Assembly: GCA_029582265.1 (NCBI GenBank)
Contig: CM055834.1
Location: 434,001 to 498,000 of the forward strand
Source: Zoroaster sp. YZ-2022
Lineage: Eukaryota; Echinodermata; Asteroidea; Forcipulatida; Zoroasteridae
DNA: 64,000 bases
Reading direction: 5' to 3'
Shown here: positions 23,341 through 35,955 of the stretch, in pieces
Layout of the letters: every line of letters starts with the position of its first letter
Position numbering within the stretch: the stretch's first letter is position 1
Position numbers and translations under genes: made by a program
Notes under the pieces: generated by a model
What the model saw: the letters and a program-made list of their open reading frames with translations, nothing else
Database searches by the model: none
Told to the model about the DNA's origin: nothing

Positions 23341-23528
23341 GAAAACCGTGAGTTTTATTTTACAGTGTTCAATGGGTACCCTATCAGTGTGTTGCCGCCT
23401 GGACAAATTATTTGCACTTTTTAGTATGGGTTAAAATGACCCAATTTTTGAAAAATTAATTGTTTAATTGTAACTTATTTCTATAAAATGATCAATCGCA
23501 TCAATATTTTTTCCCAAAACCCGGGCAG

Positions 23529-26500
23529 GTAGAGACGGGTACCTTGACCATATCCTGAGGGTATTTCAGCCATTGGATACAGTCGAGGTGGACCTGATTC
23601 AGACTGGGATGTTCTGTGGGCACGATTATCCCTTCACTGAGCTAGGCTATAGGAAAATGAACCACCAGAAGGTACGGATAGCGCCACGAGGACAAGCTGA
23701 GTAACTAAATGCATCGGACTTGTGTCCTGATGCGAGCTGTCAGTCTGTCATAGACATTATATTGTCAATTTAGTATCTCGGAAAAGTCAACCGATGTTCA
23801 ATCGCCCATTGTAAAACATTATGCCCGGATGTGGTTATGAGTGACCGTTCTTCATTCACCCATTCTCTATGATCAAACAACTTGAATAGACTTATTTGTT
23901 TGTATATTTGGTAAAGGATTTTCTGAATTTTGGATTTACAAATCAGTGTTGTACCCTCGGTTTTTAAAGATTTAACAAAAAAGGGAAAAAGCAAGAAAAC
24001 GTCAGAACATAGATTTCACCATGCGCTGTTACAACGGCCCCAATACCCTAGCAAAATTTACGTGGATTTTCAAACTCCAATCCACCCTGGGTAATGAAAT
24101 ACCACAGGCGCCTCTGACATTTTGTTCTTTTTTGGAATCTTTCTGAAGTTGAACCATTTCCAGGATGGGTCACATCACACAAGGTAACCTTGCTACACCC
24201 AACATAAAGTTTTTTCCCTAGAGCCTAAAAAATGCCACAAAAAAGAGATGAATTCTTAGCAGAGGAAAGTATGTAATCAAGGATCACACAGACCAACTTC
24301 ACAATGTTACTCATTGCCAGATGATGCCCAAACCTTAAAAAAGGAAGGCCCTCATTCATAGGCTAAAAGAAGGTAACTTATTGGTTCATGTATGCTTAGC
24401 GTTTTCTCCCTTACATTGCCTTTATGACATTAATGCATTAACCTTCTGTGTGACTACAAGGGTCAAAATCAGTCAAATGTTGATATACTTGCGAGGTATA
24501 TCTAGTGCACTTAAAAGTCAAACACTGTCAAACCTTACGGGAGTAATTAAACACATTTACAGGTTAAAATGAGTAGACTTTTTGACTGGTAAAAACATTG
24601 TCTGTATTGTTCAGGGGGGTCAAAAAGACAGTAAAACCAGTCAGAAATGCCTTTGTGATATTTGGGTCAACAGTCAAAACAGGCAGTTGACTGATTTTTA
24701 CCTCTATAGCTACTTTCAGCTATAGTGCAGCTATAGTAGGAGGGTTAATGCATTAAGGTCTATTGCATTCACTCGTTTGTGCAATCTGGATCAACCCCAG
24801 ATGGTATGTCTCACATCGTCGCTGTTCTCACAGGTAAAAACCTCAAAATCAGCGATTTTCCAGATTCTATTTTTTTCATATTGTTACTGCATTGGTCACT
24901 CGCTACCTTCTTACAAATTTATGTATATAAAACCTTTTGGGTTTTCCCTAGGTAACATAATAAGCAGATTGAAAAACCTCATGGTCCTCCTATAGTTTTC
25001 ACGAATGCCAAAATGATCTCATTCCCAAGGATTAAGTGTATTTTGTACATTATGAGCGGCAGCTGTTAATAAAGGACGATGACCCACAGTTTTGGAAAGT
25101 GCAGTGCAAATAAAAAAGGCCTCCAGTGTTTCCTGTTTCCCCGAGCAAAAACCTTGATTTGTCTATGTATATTGTACATACAAAAATTTACAACCCAATG
25201 CAAAAAATTCATGTTATTATTAACATTTTAATTAACAAAGTTTTGTACAAGCAACAATACCGTTGTAAATACAAATATTAAGGTTTGGTAAATGCAAATT
25301 TTGTTCAATTTAAAGCACGACAAATAAGTCGAAAATGCGATTTTAAAAAGTGTGTAACTTCAACGTGATTATCTCGGAATGAACTTTTGTATCAAATTAT
25401 GGGTTTTTTGCACTGTGAGAACAGTGACAACATGTGCCTCTCCGTTATTATTATGTTTTTTTCCACTAATGAAACCTAGGAATCCTCAAAGCATGTGTAT
25501 CACTGCAAGAAACCTGTCAAGAGAAGATGATGAGAAATGTTCAGTTTAGATTTTGGAGAAAACCACAAAAATATCTTAAAAGGAAAACCTACAAAATCAA
25601 GTTGGGACTGAAAACTCAATCCACATTTATTCATCTCTCCCCATTTATGTTCGTCCATGTTTTTCTTGTTTAGACATCCAAACACAAGGACAAGCTGTGG
25701 GTACAGAAGAGTAATGCCACAGAGGCATTAAAGTCAAACCAGTAGCAGGTCAGTATCCTTTGTCCCAGCCGATCCCTTCCCCAAACTTGTCCCATCCTTT
25801 TCTGACTTTTAAACCCTTTCCTCACCTTTCCTTCCTTTGTTGTCATCTTCTTTATTTGGGACAAAATTAGGATGCGCTGTAGAAGTACGGATTACCTTTC
25901 ACCTTGCCATTCGCTGGTTCACATTTTCATATTTTTAATGAAAATTTGATATTGCATAGAAATTTGCCTTATTGTAAGTACCAACATTGTAAATGTAGGG
26001 ATACCATTACGTATATCATGGAGGATCAGTCAAATTTAATGCAAAGGTACAGTAACAAAATGTAGCACTTGAAGACTTAACTAATCACTGTAAATGTCAG
26101 TTTATTTTTGATAATCCGGAAATTAACAGAACACAGAGAATATTCAGTCGACTATAATCCACAATAAAACAAACCATTGCTTGAATGACACATAATAGTA
26201 AACTAAATACACAGACAGCAACATTGGTTACAGAGCACATAGCAGGCCTCGATCTTAACCACGCCCACTGCATTTATCAGTATGTCATGTAAAGTTTTTA
26301 AGGTCAGATCCTTCAGTTGATATTTTCAGAATTAACCTTGGCGCAGCCGACAGTTTCATTCAGGAGTTTATCCACAATCCATTCTTGATTGAGTCGAAGT
26401 TTGACATGGTCACACTTTTGTCACCTCAATCAACCCTCTAGCTTTACATCATTGGCATGAAAACTGACGCTTCTGTGGCAGAATTATCATCCAGGCGACT

Positions 26501-29500
26501 TCAGCGCGTAAACAAATACGTGGTAACCGATGACTCACTCGATGTGGAAGGTATAATTTATAGGACACTTTGCATTGGGAACCGTGCTGTCTTATTTTAT
26601 TTTTAAAATAATTAAATTGGATTTCAAATGCCAGTTATTGGAGTGTTATCTATGGTTTTTCTGTCACAGGAAACTTTTGAGACCCAACATGACAGCAAAC
26701 TAACCTGTTTCCCCCATTGTTCTCAATGTTGTGCCCATGTTCATAATTATGCAAACAATAGGAAAATGATTGGTAATTCTACTGCCATGCGTCTAACAGT
26801 CTCCATTACTTTCAACATTACAACCATGGGTTTCCATGGAAATGAAGCATTTTTAATTTCATTGTGTACTTCAAGTGGATGATGGTATAATTTTACACAA
26901 CAAAAATCTAAGCTGCTTCCTCTATATATTCGTCCACTTATTAGTTGATGTTAGTCCTAAATGTCAAGTACCTTTCAATGTGACCTGCCCTGTACAGACA
27001 TTTTTGGGTCATAAAAATAAAGTATGTTATAAAGATAACAAAATTTCCAAATATTCTCATTCAATGAAAATTCGAAGAAAATTTTGTACTCAAATCTGCC
27101 CTAACAATAAAAAGATTGAAGACTCTTCAGTCTATACCAAAATCAAAATTAAAGCAAGAAAGCGGTCTGATTGAATTAATTTGGACTGAAGTTGGGGAGA
27201 TTAATTCATTTTATTCATATAATTTTTACAGATGGTCATTTGAAAACTGTTCAATCAGCAACACTTCTCCTTCAAAGAATCGCTTAATTCCTACATAAGA
27301 TCAAAAGGTAAGATTTGGATCAATTGAAATCTCTCATCGCATTAGCAATTCAATTGGTGTTGCATCTTGCAAACATCAGCCCTGACGTGATCAACATTGA
27401 TTTATGATAATTTGTACATCCCATTCTTCTTTGTGTTCATGCCCATCAGGAATGGACTCTTCAATGATCGACACTCAGTTTACAATGCAATCAGAAGCGT
27501 GTTTATCAGCAAGCATCCACAGCTTTTGAAAAGTCTCAACAAATATCTGCATAAAAGTAAGTGGTTATAAGGAACACTCCACCTCCCCTTCAGTTGGGTG
27601 GGATTGGCAATAAAAAGCCGCATTACAGCATGGTGCAAATACCAGGGCGGATGAGTATATCCCCACATTTTTTTTCAGTGGGAAATGCTCCTAGGGCATA
27701 TCACTGTTTTACAATATTTCCTAAGAACTAAAGCGTTTCTCCAAAAAATCACATTTTCCAAACATTTTAAACAAATTCTCAATTTTTCATTTATTTATTT
27801 ATTTTTAATATATTAATTTTACATTGAATGCATGCAAACAAACCTGAATGCTTTTCACAATTTTCTGTAGGTGAGTAAAACTTTATTTGTGTCCTTATTA
27901 GCTACCTCAAAAGCACAGAGTAAACAGTGGATCTTAATTACATCATGAGTTCTTTTGTTTAATGCAATAATAAGTAATAATAATAATGTTTTATTTGTGT
28001 TTTTCCATCAGTATGTTTTTGAATTGACTCGCTTTGATTTTGTTTTGGACGAGGACCTCAGCTTTATCTAATGGAGGTAAGTTAAGGATAATATCATCAG
28101 ATCAACAGGGCATGGAATCGGAGTTAGTTTTAGATTAACTCAGTGACTGAAAATAATACCCACATGATAAATTCATATTACCATTGCTGCTGCATAAATG
28201 AGCCAGTAATTTTCAGTCACTGTGTTCATTTTTTAGTATGACACCGATTCCATGCCCTGTTGTAAGTCTGCACTGACGTACATATTGTCCCTTTAAATTT
28301 ATTCGCTTTTTTTGTTTTTGTGTGGATCAAGAACCACAATTTCATCCAAACACAATGTACAATTTTGTATTTTTGAATGTAAGCTCAATAGATCCTGTTC
28401 ATTAGGTATCCATTTTGTCTGGTTTCCTGACTTATAATCTAAACTCCCCACGGGGAAAAATTAAATCAAAATTTTATTCCTATAGTATAAGAAAACCAAC
28501 GTGGCCACTTTGTCTGTTACAAGACTTTGATGAATCTGAGATGGTACATTTTTTTTCTTATTAATTATCGACAGGTCAACATGTCACCAATCTTTCTTCA
28601 AATCACTTCATGCCAAACAAGTTTTTATATGAGCACGTTATCTTCAATATCTTGAGCGTAGCAGGGGTAGCACGGAATGTACCATTCAGCCTTAAACATG
28701 GGTTAGTATTGTATACACTGGTGTTAGCAGAATGTGGGTTCGAGTCCCGGCCGTGACACTTGTGTCTTTGAGCAAGACACTTGGGGCAGAGGCAGTTTAA
28801 CAACTGCCTTGTTCTGGACTGGTTACCCCTCCCAGTCCTATTCGCACCGTGAAGAGGCTGTCTTGTTGGTCAAGAGGGCTGGTTTCTTCAGTGGGAGTCG
28901 TTGTAACAACTCAATGACTTAGTAGCCCCACCTTGAGTGGCCATTGGCCATGTGTGGGCGATTTGCATAAAAAAATTAAAAACTGGTAATTTTACAAATA
29001 CTATTCCTTAATATGCTTATGTCATCATAAATACATCTTTATCCTGTCTTAAATGCAGGACAAAGGCCATAGCAACTGTTCACTGGGTGACACCACCCTC
29101 TGTCGGGATCCTTAAAGGGACAGTATTGTAAATCAACGGGCATAGAATCGAGTGCTAGTTTTACATTAACACAGTGACTGAAAATGCTGCATAAATGACC
29201 CAGTAATTTTCAGTCACTGTTAATCGTAAACTAGGACAATGATTCCATGTCCTGTCGAAGTCTGCTGTGATCGTGACAATACTGCCCTTAAATCTTTTTC
29301 GATACATGAAAACTAAAGATCACAAATACAAATCAATCTTTATTCCCATCAAACATTTTCAAATTGGCACCCTGTCAATCTCAATTTTAGTTTCAAAGTA
29401 TCAATATTTAGTAATTTTCATCCAAAATTAGCTGATGTAATTCTCTTAATCCATGTGTTTGGAACAACTAATAAGTGCTGGCATCATGCACCCCGCTCAG

Positions 29501-31699
29501 CCCCACTTGATCACTTCCCTACTGTGGCATTTATTATTGATTTATGCCTTGATATTTTATTTATTAGTCCAGAGGGCCAGAACAATGGAAGTTGGTAGAA
29601 GGATATCCTGTTAAATCCGATGTGCACGACAGCTCAATTGTCAACATGCATTTCTAGTGTAAGTAATTAATAAAATAATAATAATGTGGGACTTATATAG
29701 CGCACGTATCCACCAACTAAGTGGTGCTCAAGTATTGACATTAACCAATCTTTGAGGTGAACACAATTACTGAAGCTGGACACAACGGGAACCAATAAAT
29801 CACAATCGATGCCTATTTCGTTTATTTATTGGGTTTATTATAATGATTTTTGTGTTACTTTTAGGAATGCCAGTTGTTTAAGTGCCTTGTCCCAGACCAA
29901 ATCACTATGTTAAGAGATGCTTACTATGAACACATACATCGACAAAGTACAAGAAGAGTTACCCAGAGCCCATGGTAAGACGATCCTTTCCCCGGCATTC
30001 CAAAGCAAGCAAATAAAATTGATATTGAGTGTTCAACCATTATTAAAAACATTATCATGGCAGGAAAATTATTGAAGGGCAAGTCAGGCCTGTGAAATCT
30101 CCGCGTTTTAGCGGATTTCCGCTTTTTTCATTTCCTCTCCCGATTTTAATTTCCGCTTTTTAAAATCCACCGAAAAAATTTCCGTTTTATTTTGTTGTAA
30201 ATTGCGCTTTGGTGTAATTATTGTTTCACGCGGATCGATCTCGATCGGCCGTGCATTGGTTCCACCCCAGATACCGCCTGTTGGATATAGACGCAACCAG
30301 CGGTATGGCTGATCGTCCCGTGTTTCGGCTGTGTCCTACTGTTGGCTATGGCTGGAAAGTGTGCCTACGGAAGCCAATAGCTAGCGGCTCGGTCAATTCC
30401 ATAGACTTGAGTGTTTTTTCCCGGCCGTAGCCAAGGAATTATACGCCTAACAACACGCGACACACCACAACAACCACCATTTTGATTCTCGTCCATGTGT
30501 GACTACGTGACACGTATGATTACCACTTAGTACTCACGATGTTCTCCTTTGACACGGTCTTTTAGGTTCTCCTCTTTTTCCTTTTTTTATCAAACCCCAC
30601 CCAGGCCTGGCAAGTACAACTTTAAGTAAAAATGTTTTGCAGTGAAACCATGTAAACAATTCTGATCTTTAAAAAAGTGAACATATGTTACAACTCAACG
30701 TTTCAATCAGTATGCTCTGATTGTCTTCAGGAGAATGCGGACTCTGGTAGATGCTGCTGCTTAAGCAGACTGCTGGAGGATTGCTTAACACTAGTTACTG
30801 AGGATTAGTGCGTTGTAGCGTCAGGCAGGAACGGTGGAACTGGGATCCTGCAGTGGGGGAGGGTGTGTGCTCAGTGATGAGCGATCAGAGCATACTGATC
30901 GAAACGCTGAGTTGTAACCACCAGTTCTTTCCAGAACTAATTACTGCTCAAAGAGAATTGTTTCACATTGTGTCATTATCCTTTTCACCATGCAAAGCTA
31001 CAAATCTTACTTAGGTACAACTAGGTACTTACAGAATAAGCTTACTGAAGCCTTACGTGTCAAAATTGCTGAATCGATTGGAATTCTGCCGGGTTGTGTT
31101 TTAACGACTTTTCACATAGGGTTGAACATTTGCCTGATTTGTGAGGCCTCTCTTATCCACCATACTTTGTATATATGGGAAAATTTTGGTCCCAGATACA
31201 TGTATCACGTATTTTCCTTTTGGCAAAAAAAAGATTACCCAAAAGAAAAAATTGTTTCACACGATTTTGAAGCGACCAATGACCAGAAAGGTTTTTTTTT
31301 TGACCTAATGATAATTGTTCAATTGCAAATTGTGAAGTTTGTGCAGCATTTTTGAATGGAATTAGATTTAGGTTAAAATGGTCTTAGTTACTATAAAAAC
31401 CAAGATTTATTTTTTCAGGATTCAATCGAAAGGAAATTGATGATGTCTGCCATTGTCATGAATACAGTTTTTACATGCCACATATTTACAGAAGGAACCT
31501 TTAGTGACATCTGAAGTCACATTTATTTATACATCAAGAGGTGTTTTACTTGATTGCTTTTGTTTTACTATAGACACAGGAAGAAGCAGAGCATTACAAC
31601 AGGATCAAAGATGCCGGTTAAACCAAGTGATCGGTGTTGAGGGAATGGTTTAGAACCAAATGCATAGAAGACGATACTGGTGTACGTGACAACCTTTGA
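23529..31699 (+). CDS. Divergent tubulin-tyrosine-ligase-like (TTLL) gene, 3' part, nine exons
   Basis: TTLL enzymes are ATP-grasp ligases that add Tyr, Glu or Gly to tubulin. Exons I can place: 23529-23671 (GYLDHILRVF, GHDYPFTELGY), 24149-24268 (LNHFPG, KMPQKRDEF), 25674-25748 (LWVQKSN then HRGIKVKPV), 26330-26550 (DSFIQEFIHNPFLIESKFDM; NKYVVTDD), 27232-27307 (HFSFKESLNSYIRSK), 27450-27556 (VYNAIRSVFISKHPQLLK), 28012-28076 (FELTRFDFVLDEDL, then YLMEV), 28575-28666 (NMSP, then LSSNHFMPNKFLYEHV), 29865-29974 (ECQLFKCLVPDQITML). A probable exon at 29568-29658 and a last exon 31574-31699 (REWFRTKCIEDD, stop TGA 31697-31699) complete it. The RFDFVLDE...YLMEVNMSP block is the ATP-grasp catalytic signature. 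GHDYPF and the Cys-containing tail suggest the divergent TTLL15-type branch. GT-AG sites flank most exons. Many exons carry one-base indels that look like consensus errors more than decay. The 5' exons are not visible. Confidence 0.8.
28082..28296. mobile_element. TTAA-flanked MITE in a TTLL intron
   Basis: TTAA lies at both ends, terminal inverted blocks are GGATAATAT and its AGGGACAATAT-like partner, and internal inverted arms (CAGTGACTGAAAAT versus ATTTTCAGTCACTG) are present. Same family as 29112-29291 and 57929-58025. TTAA targets are typical of piggyBac and Kolobok superfamilies. Confidence 0.75.
28711..28983 (+). mobile_element. tRNA-derived SINE, tail type 2
   Basis: The B-box-like GGGTTCGAGTCCCGG is followed by the shared SINE core TTGAGCAAGACACTT, then a body containing CTGGACTGGTTACCCCTCCC and GCGAATTG-type sequence, ending in an A-rich tail. 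The 5' head is degenerate. The body matches 59848-60170 (opposite strand) but not the SINEs at 31979, 47182 and 56659 beyond the head. Confidence 0.75.
29112..29291. mobile_element. TTAA-flanked MITE in a TTLL intron
   Basis: TTAA plus AGGGACAGTATTGT at the left, ACAATACTGCCC plus TTAA at the right, with the same CAGTGACTGAAAAT inverted arms as 28082-28296. Confidence 0.8.
29671..29732 (-). mobile_element. SINE 3' end fragment, tail type 1
   Basis: (AAT)n followed by GACTTATATAGCGCACG and CCACCAACTAAGTGG, matching the tail of the full copy at 56659-57020. The rest is absent. Confidence 0.75.
30687..30918. mobile_element. Small palindromic element in a TTLL intron
   Basis: The arms 30687-30721 and about 30884-30918 are inverted near-copies (GTTACAACTCAACGTTTC versus GAAACGCTGAGTTGTAAC), with CAGTATGCTCTGAT repeated inverted. 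No clear target duplication was found. Confidence 0.65.
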
Positions 31700-31978
31700 C
31701 CTTTGACAATGGCTATACCTTGCAGCACTTTTCAGTGTTGATGGGAGTTTGGGACAGAAGTGACTTCCAAACATTGATACTAATGTTGGTCGGGATGTGG
31801 CATTATTATAACTCGGTGTTTGTTTAAAGAGGAGTTATACATCGTTAATGTTGACAAAACTGGCTGAAATATTTATTTACGGTGAAGCTATTTGCTTTAC
31901 TACAAAATCATTTAAAGTGAAATATGTATAATATGTCATTTTATTTGTATGAATTTTAAGCACTTTTTAAAAAATAAT

Positions 31979-32230
31979 TAAAATAATAATAATAATAATA
32001 ATGTGTGGACTTATATAGCGCGTATCCACCAACTAAGTGGTGCTCAAGGCATTCTTTTACGTGCATTACACAACACACGGGACCCTACGCTTTCGTCCCA
32101 TCCGAAGGACGAAGCAATTATGGTTAAGTACCTTGCTCAGGACACAAGTGTCACGACGGGCTCGAACCCCCACCCTGCTGCTGGCAACACCAGAACTTCA
32201 GTTCGGTGCGCTGAACGCCGCCCTGACACT
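31979..32230 (-). mobile_element. tRNA-derived SINE, tail type 1 (short form)
   Basis: On the minus strand the head is the tRNA-like region with a B-box-like block (complement of CGGGCTCGAACCC). The core AAGGTACTTAACCATAATTG and a tail with CCACTTAGTTGGTGG end in (ATT)n. It lies just 3' of the TTLL stop codon. Its A-box region is eroded compared with 56659-57020. Confidence 0.8.
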
Positions 32231-34875
32231 TCATTGTGTACCATCACAAGAATAATGCACCGTCCATAGAATATACACCATTGAATAATCTGACTATTTA
32301 ACCCTTTAAATCCTAGGCATTGTACTAAAACAATAAAATCCTTCAAAATCCTCCAACTGGCTTTGTTGTTAGGGAGTTAGGGTTATCTAACAACACTTAA
32401 GTTATACCACAATGAGTGATATCATAAATCAGTTATTGTAGTTTAATGTCTGTGGCACTCGTCATATGTTGCTTTAATGTCATAATGGACGGTTCACTTT
32501 TGTACTACAGAGTAGTAAGGAAAAACAAACACGTTGACATTGTTTTGTTGGAGATCAATGTCTGAAATGGTTTGGTGGAATAGACTAAAATGGGGTGGCC
32601 TTTGGGGAGAAACACAAAAAATCTATTCTTGTCAATACAATTTGCAAGATGATTATAATAATAGTAAACTGAACTCAAACATGTATACAGAAGTGGATAA
32701 CCACATACATGTGTACATCTATACAAACGATCCTTTGATAAATGGTTTGGTGGAATACGTGAACAGGCTACACAGTGGTGGCCTTTTGAGGAGAAACATA
32801 GAAATCTATGTGTACATGTGTACATCTATACAAAACAACAATTGAAATGTAAACTCAATTCTCCTACCCTCCTCTTATAACATCTACAATACATGGGCGG
32901 ATCCAGAACATTTTAGGGGCTGAGAATCAAAAACAATTATTTTTCAGTACTACAAAAATTAAATGAAATAATCAAAGGGAGAGAAAACAAGCACACTGTG
33001 GGAATGGGAGTCGTTCTCCTCCCCCCCTCTCTTTTCTCTCCTTTTTTTTTAAATTTTAAACGATTTGAGGGGGCTACAGCCCCTTATCCCTGGATCCTCA
33101 ATGTAATATATGACATATATAGATTATGATAACTGCATCCATGAGTCTTTTATCTTTAACTGTATTTATCTGGAAAATAAATGTTTAATTTCTTTTCAAT
33201 GTCATTTAAAGGAAGACATGACATTGGTAATGTTGGCAAACTACATCTATATGTTTCCTTTAATAAAATACTAATCAACCAACCTGAAAAGTTTCAGCTC
33301 AATAAAAGAGCTATGTCATGAGAAATAGATTCTGAATAAAACATCTGACAACTCTTTGAATAGAGCATTATTGTTTTCCTTTTAAATGAGAGATCTTCAG
33401 AAGATAGTTTTTTGAGTAAATTTGGGAAATTTTTGTAATCAAGTGATTTTTGAAATCAGGTAATTACTAAGTTTACCTTCCCTTTAAGTTAAGATCTTTT
33501 AATGACAAAAACATTTCTTGCACAGTTATTTATAAACAATAGAAATAATTAGCTGTTGCAAACTACTTATCGCCCAAAAAAGATATTAGAAAAGTGTCCT
33601 TCGTTTCAAAACTAGAAGTGTCTTTCTGATTCCCTTTTATAGAAAGCCGTTTACTTGGGTCAAAGGTCAGATCACTAAATACTTTCATTATGAAAAGCCA
33701 TCAATATCTAAAATTAAGGATGTCTATGATATTAAAACTCAGACTTTTTTTTAAACGATTTCACATATAAGAAATATTTTCCAGCTTATTGGTTATTCAA
33801 AATCATAGAGCATGTATATCAAATGTCACAGGTATTTTTTAATTATAGATATGTTTGTAGTGTGAAAATAAGTATTTAAAAAGAATTAATTTATGATTTT
33901 AAAATTTTTTTTCTTGTTTTCCTTTTTGTTTGTTGTTAAGAGGGTTTACAGATATTGTATTATCAGAGAAAATCAGCTTTTTAATAACACCATCCCAAAA
34001 TTACAAATTTTTGCAATGCAATTAAAAAATACATTTAAGGAACTAAATCTGATGAATTCTTTAAACAAAAAAAATAATGTTAATTTCGTTATGTAACAAC
34101 ACAAAATAAGGGGTTTAGTTACCATAATGGTCTGTCTCAATAAAAGTTCATCTGTTGCCCCTTTTATTATTTTTTTATTAGAAGTATTAGTATAATCATC
34201 CCAAAAATTTTTTGAAATATTGATAGTCAGGAGATCGGGGGTTGAAATCTTTGTTTCTGTAAACAAAATGTAGGTTTGTTAACCAATTGAATTACAATTT
34301 TGAATTTTATGTTTGTATGAAATAAATGTTATCTATGACATTAAAGTGAAAAGTATTTTGAAAAGTGGTTTTGTTTTCATTGTTTTGCTATTTCACTAAT
34401 TTGGTAATTATTTTGTATAGTTATTTTTCAGTTATGTTATTCCAAAATTTACTCGATTACTGGAATGGTAGCACAGACAAGGAAGGAGTCAAAATTTTTT
34501 TCCAATAGGCTCTTTAAACAAAAAATTTGGGAAAATACCATCCAAAATCACTTTTACTTTTTGGGTTTAAAGTTCACTGTTTCACCGGCAATTTTGTTTC
34601 ATTGGTACATTTCAGATTTCCATTCAAAATAGAATAACATCACTCCCAATAAATTAATGAATTGAAAATTGCTGTAAGTTAAAGTTTTCCAGTTAATTAG
34701 TATTATTGTTAAAGTGGTAGGTACAATATAAATGGTACTTAGCTGATCACAAAATGACAAATTATTATCCAGCTTACTTAATGTGAAGTTAGTATAAAGC
34801 AATCATCCGACAGATTATTAAGCCCTATCCTGAGGCGCTGTTCTTTAGAGAAAACAGAACAAATGTCTTCAAAAG
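32231..34875. other. AT-rich intergenic stretch, no gene seen
   Basis: Between the SINE and the assembly gap I find no supported coding sequence. Two imperfect copies of a segment with TGGTTTGGTGGAATA and TGTACATCTATACAAA lie at about 32560-32830. Confidence 0.5.
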
Positions 34876-35375
34876 NNNNNNNNNNNNNNNNNNNNNNNNN
34901 NNNNNNNNNNNNNNNNNNNNNNNNNNNNNNNNNNNNNNNNNNNNNNNNNNNNNNNNNNNNNNNNNNNNNNNNNNNNNNNNNNNNNNNNNNNNNNNNNNNN
35001 NNNNNNNNNNNNNNNNNNNNNNNNNNNNNNNNNNNNNNNNNNNNNNNNNNNNNNNNNNNNNNNNNNNNNNNNNNNNNNNNNNNNNNNNNNNNNNNNNNNN
35101 NNNNNNNNNNNNNNNNNNNNNNNNNNNNNNNNNNNNNNNNNNNNNNNNNNNNNNNNNNNNNNNNNNNNNNNNNNNNNNNNNNNNNNNNNNNNNNNNNNNN
35201 NNNNNNNNNNNNNNNNNNNNNNNNNNNNNNNNNNNNNNNNNNNNNNNNNNNNNNNNNNNNNNNNNNNNNNNNNNNNNNNNNNNNNNNNNNNNNNNNNNNN
35301 NNNNNNNNNNNNNNNNNNNNNNNNNNNNNNNNNNNNNNNNNNNNNNNNNNNNNNNNNNNNNNNNNNNNNNNNNNN
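34876..35375. other. Assembly gap (500 N)
   Basis: Exactly 500 N, the usual placeholder for a scaffold join of unknown size. Open frames across it are meaningless. Confidence 0.99.
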
Positions 35376-35948
35376 TCGACCCACTAATTAGCCCACCCCA
35401 ACTAATTAAAATTACATACAATTATTCAATCGGGATATCTATGTACAATCATGGAGGACCTTCCTCCATGGTACAATGTACGAACAGCATACCTATGTTT
35501 GACCGAAAGTGTTCCATCGTAAAATAGCAAAATTTTAATATTTTTCTTCCGAGATGTGTTCATCACATATCTAGCTATAATCTATTAGCGCCCCGAATTA
35601 ATCAATCCACTAATGAGCCCAGCCCAACTAATTAAAAATGCATACAATTATCCGATCGGGATCTCCATATGTACAATGTACGAACGGGATGCCTATCTTT
35701 GATGGGAAGTGTTCCATCGTAAAATGGCAAAATTGAAATTTTTTTCTTCATAGATGTGTTCATCATATCTGTGGCTATAATCTATTAGCGCCCCCAATTA
35801 ATTGATTCACTAATTAGCCCTGTCCGACTAATAAAAAAATGCATACAATTATCCAATCGGGATCTCCTATGTACAATATACGAACGGGATGCCTATCTTT
35901 GACGAGAAGTGTTCCATCGTAAAATGGCAAAATTGTAACTTTTTTCTT
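35376..35948 (+). repeat. Three ~204-bp satellite units
   Basis: Units share GTGTTCCATCGTAAAAT, TATAATCTATTAGCGCCC and ATGTACAATGTACGAAC. The first unit carries a micro-palindrome insertion that the other two lack. The third ends at about 35948, where a coding-like sequence begins. Two inverted units occur at 54560-54960. Confidence 0.85.
35443..35477 (+). mobile_element. Micro-palindromic insertion (21 bp) with 7-bp target duplication and empty sister sites
   Basis: The insert 35450-35470 (arms CATGGAGG and CCTCCATG with a 5-base loop) lies between GTACAAT repeats at 35443-35449 and 35471-35477. The corresponding places in the next two satellite units (35671-35677 and 35871-35877) have a single GTACAAT and no insert, which shows directly that this is an insertion. 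Confidence 0.85.
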
Positions 35949-35955
35949 TACGGTC

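Noticed and set aside
26016..26030. CATGGAGGATCAG in a TTLL intron as a half-size copy
   Set aside because: The first nine bases match, but the flanks carry no 7-bp duplication. Chance match or too decayed.
30108..30430. Overlapping short frames at about 30.1-30.4 kb as an extra TTLL exon
   Set aside because: No TTLL-like residues; the sequence resembles a dispersed non-coding repeat rich in TTTCCGC blocks.
34825..35421. Long open frames across the N block
   Set aside because: They consist of unknown bases in an assembly gap.
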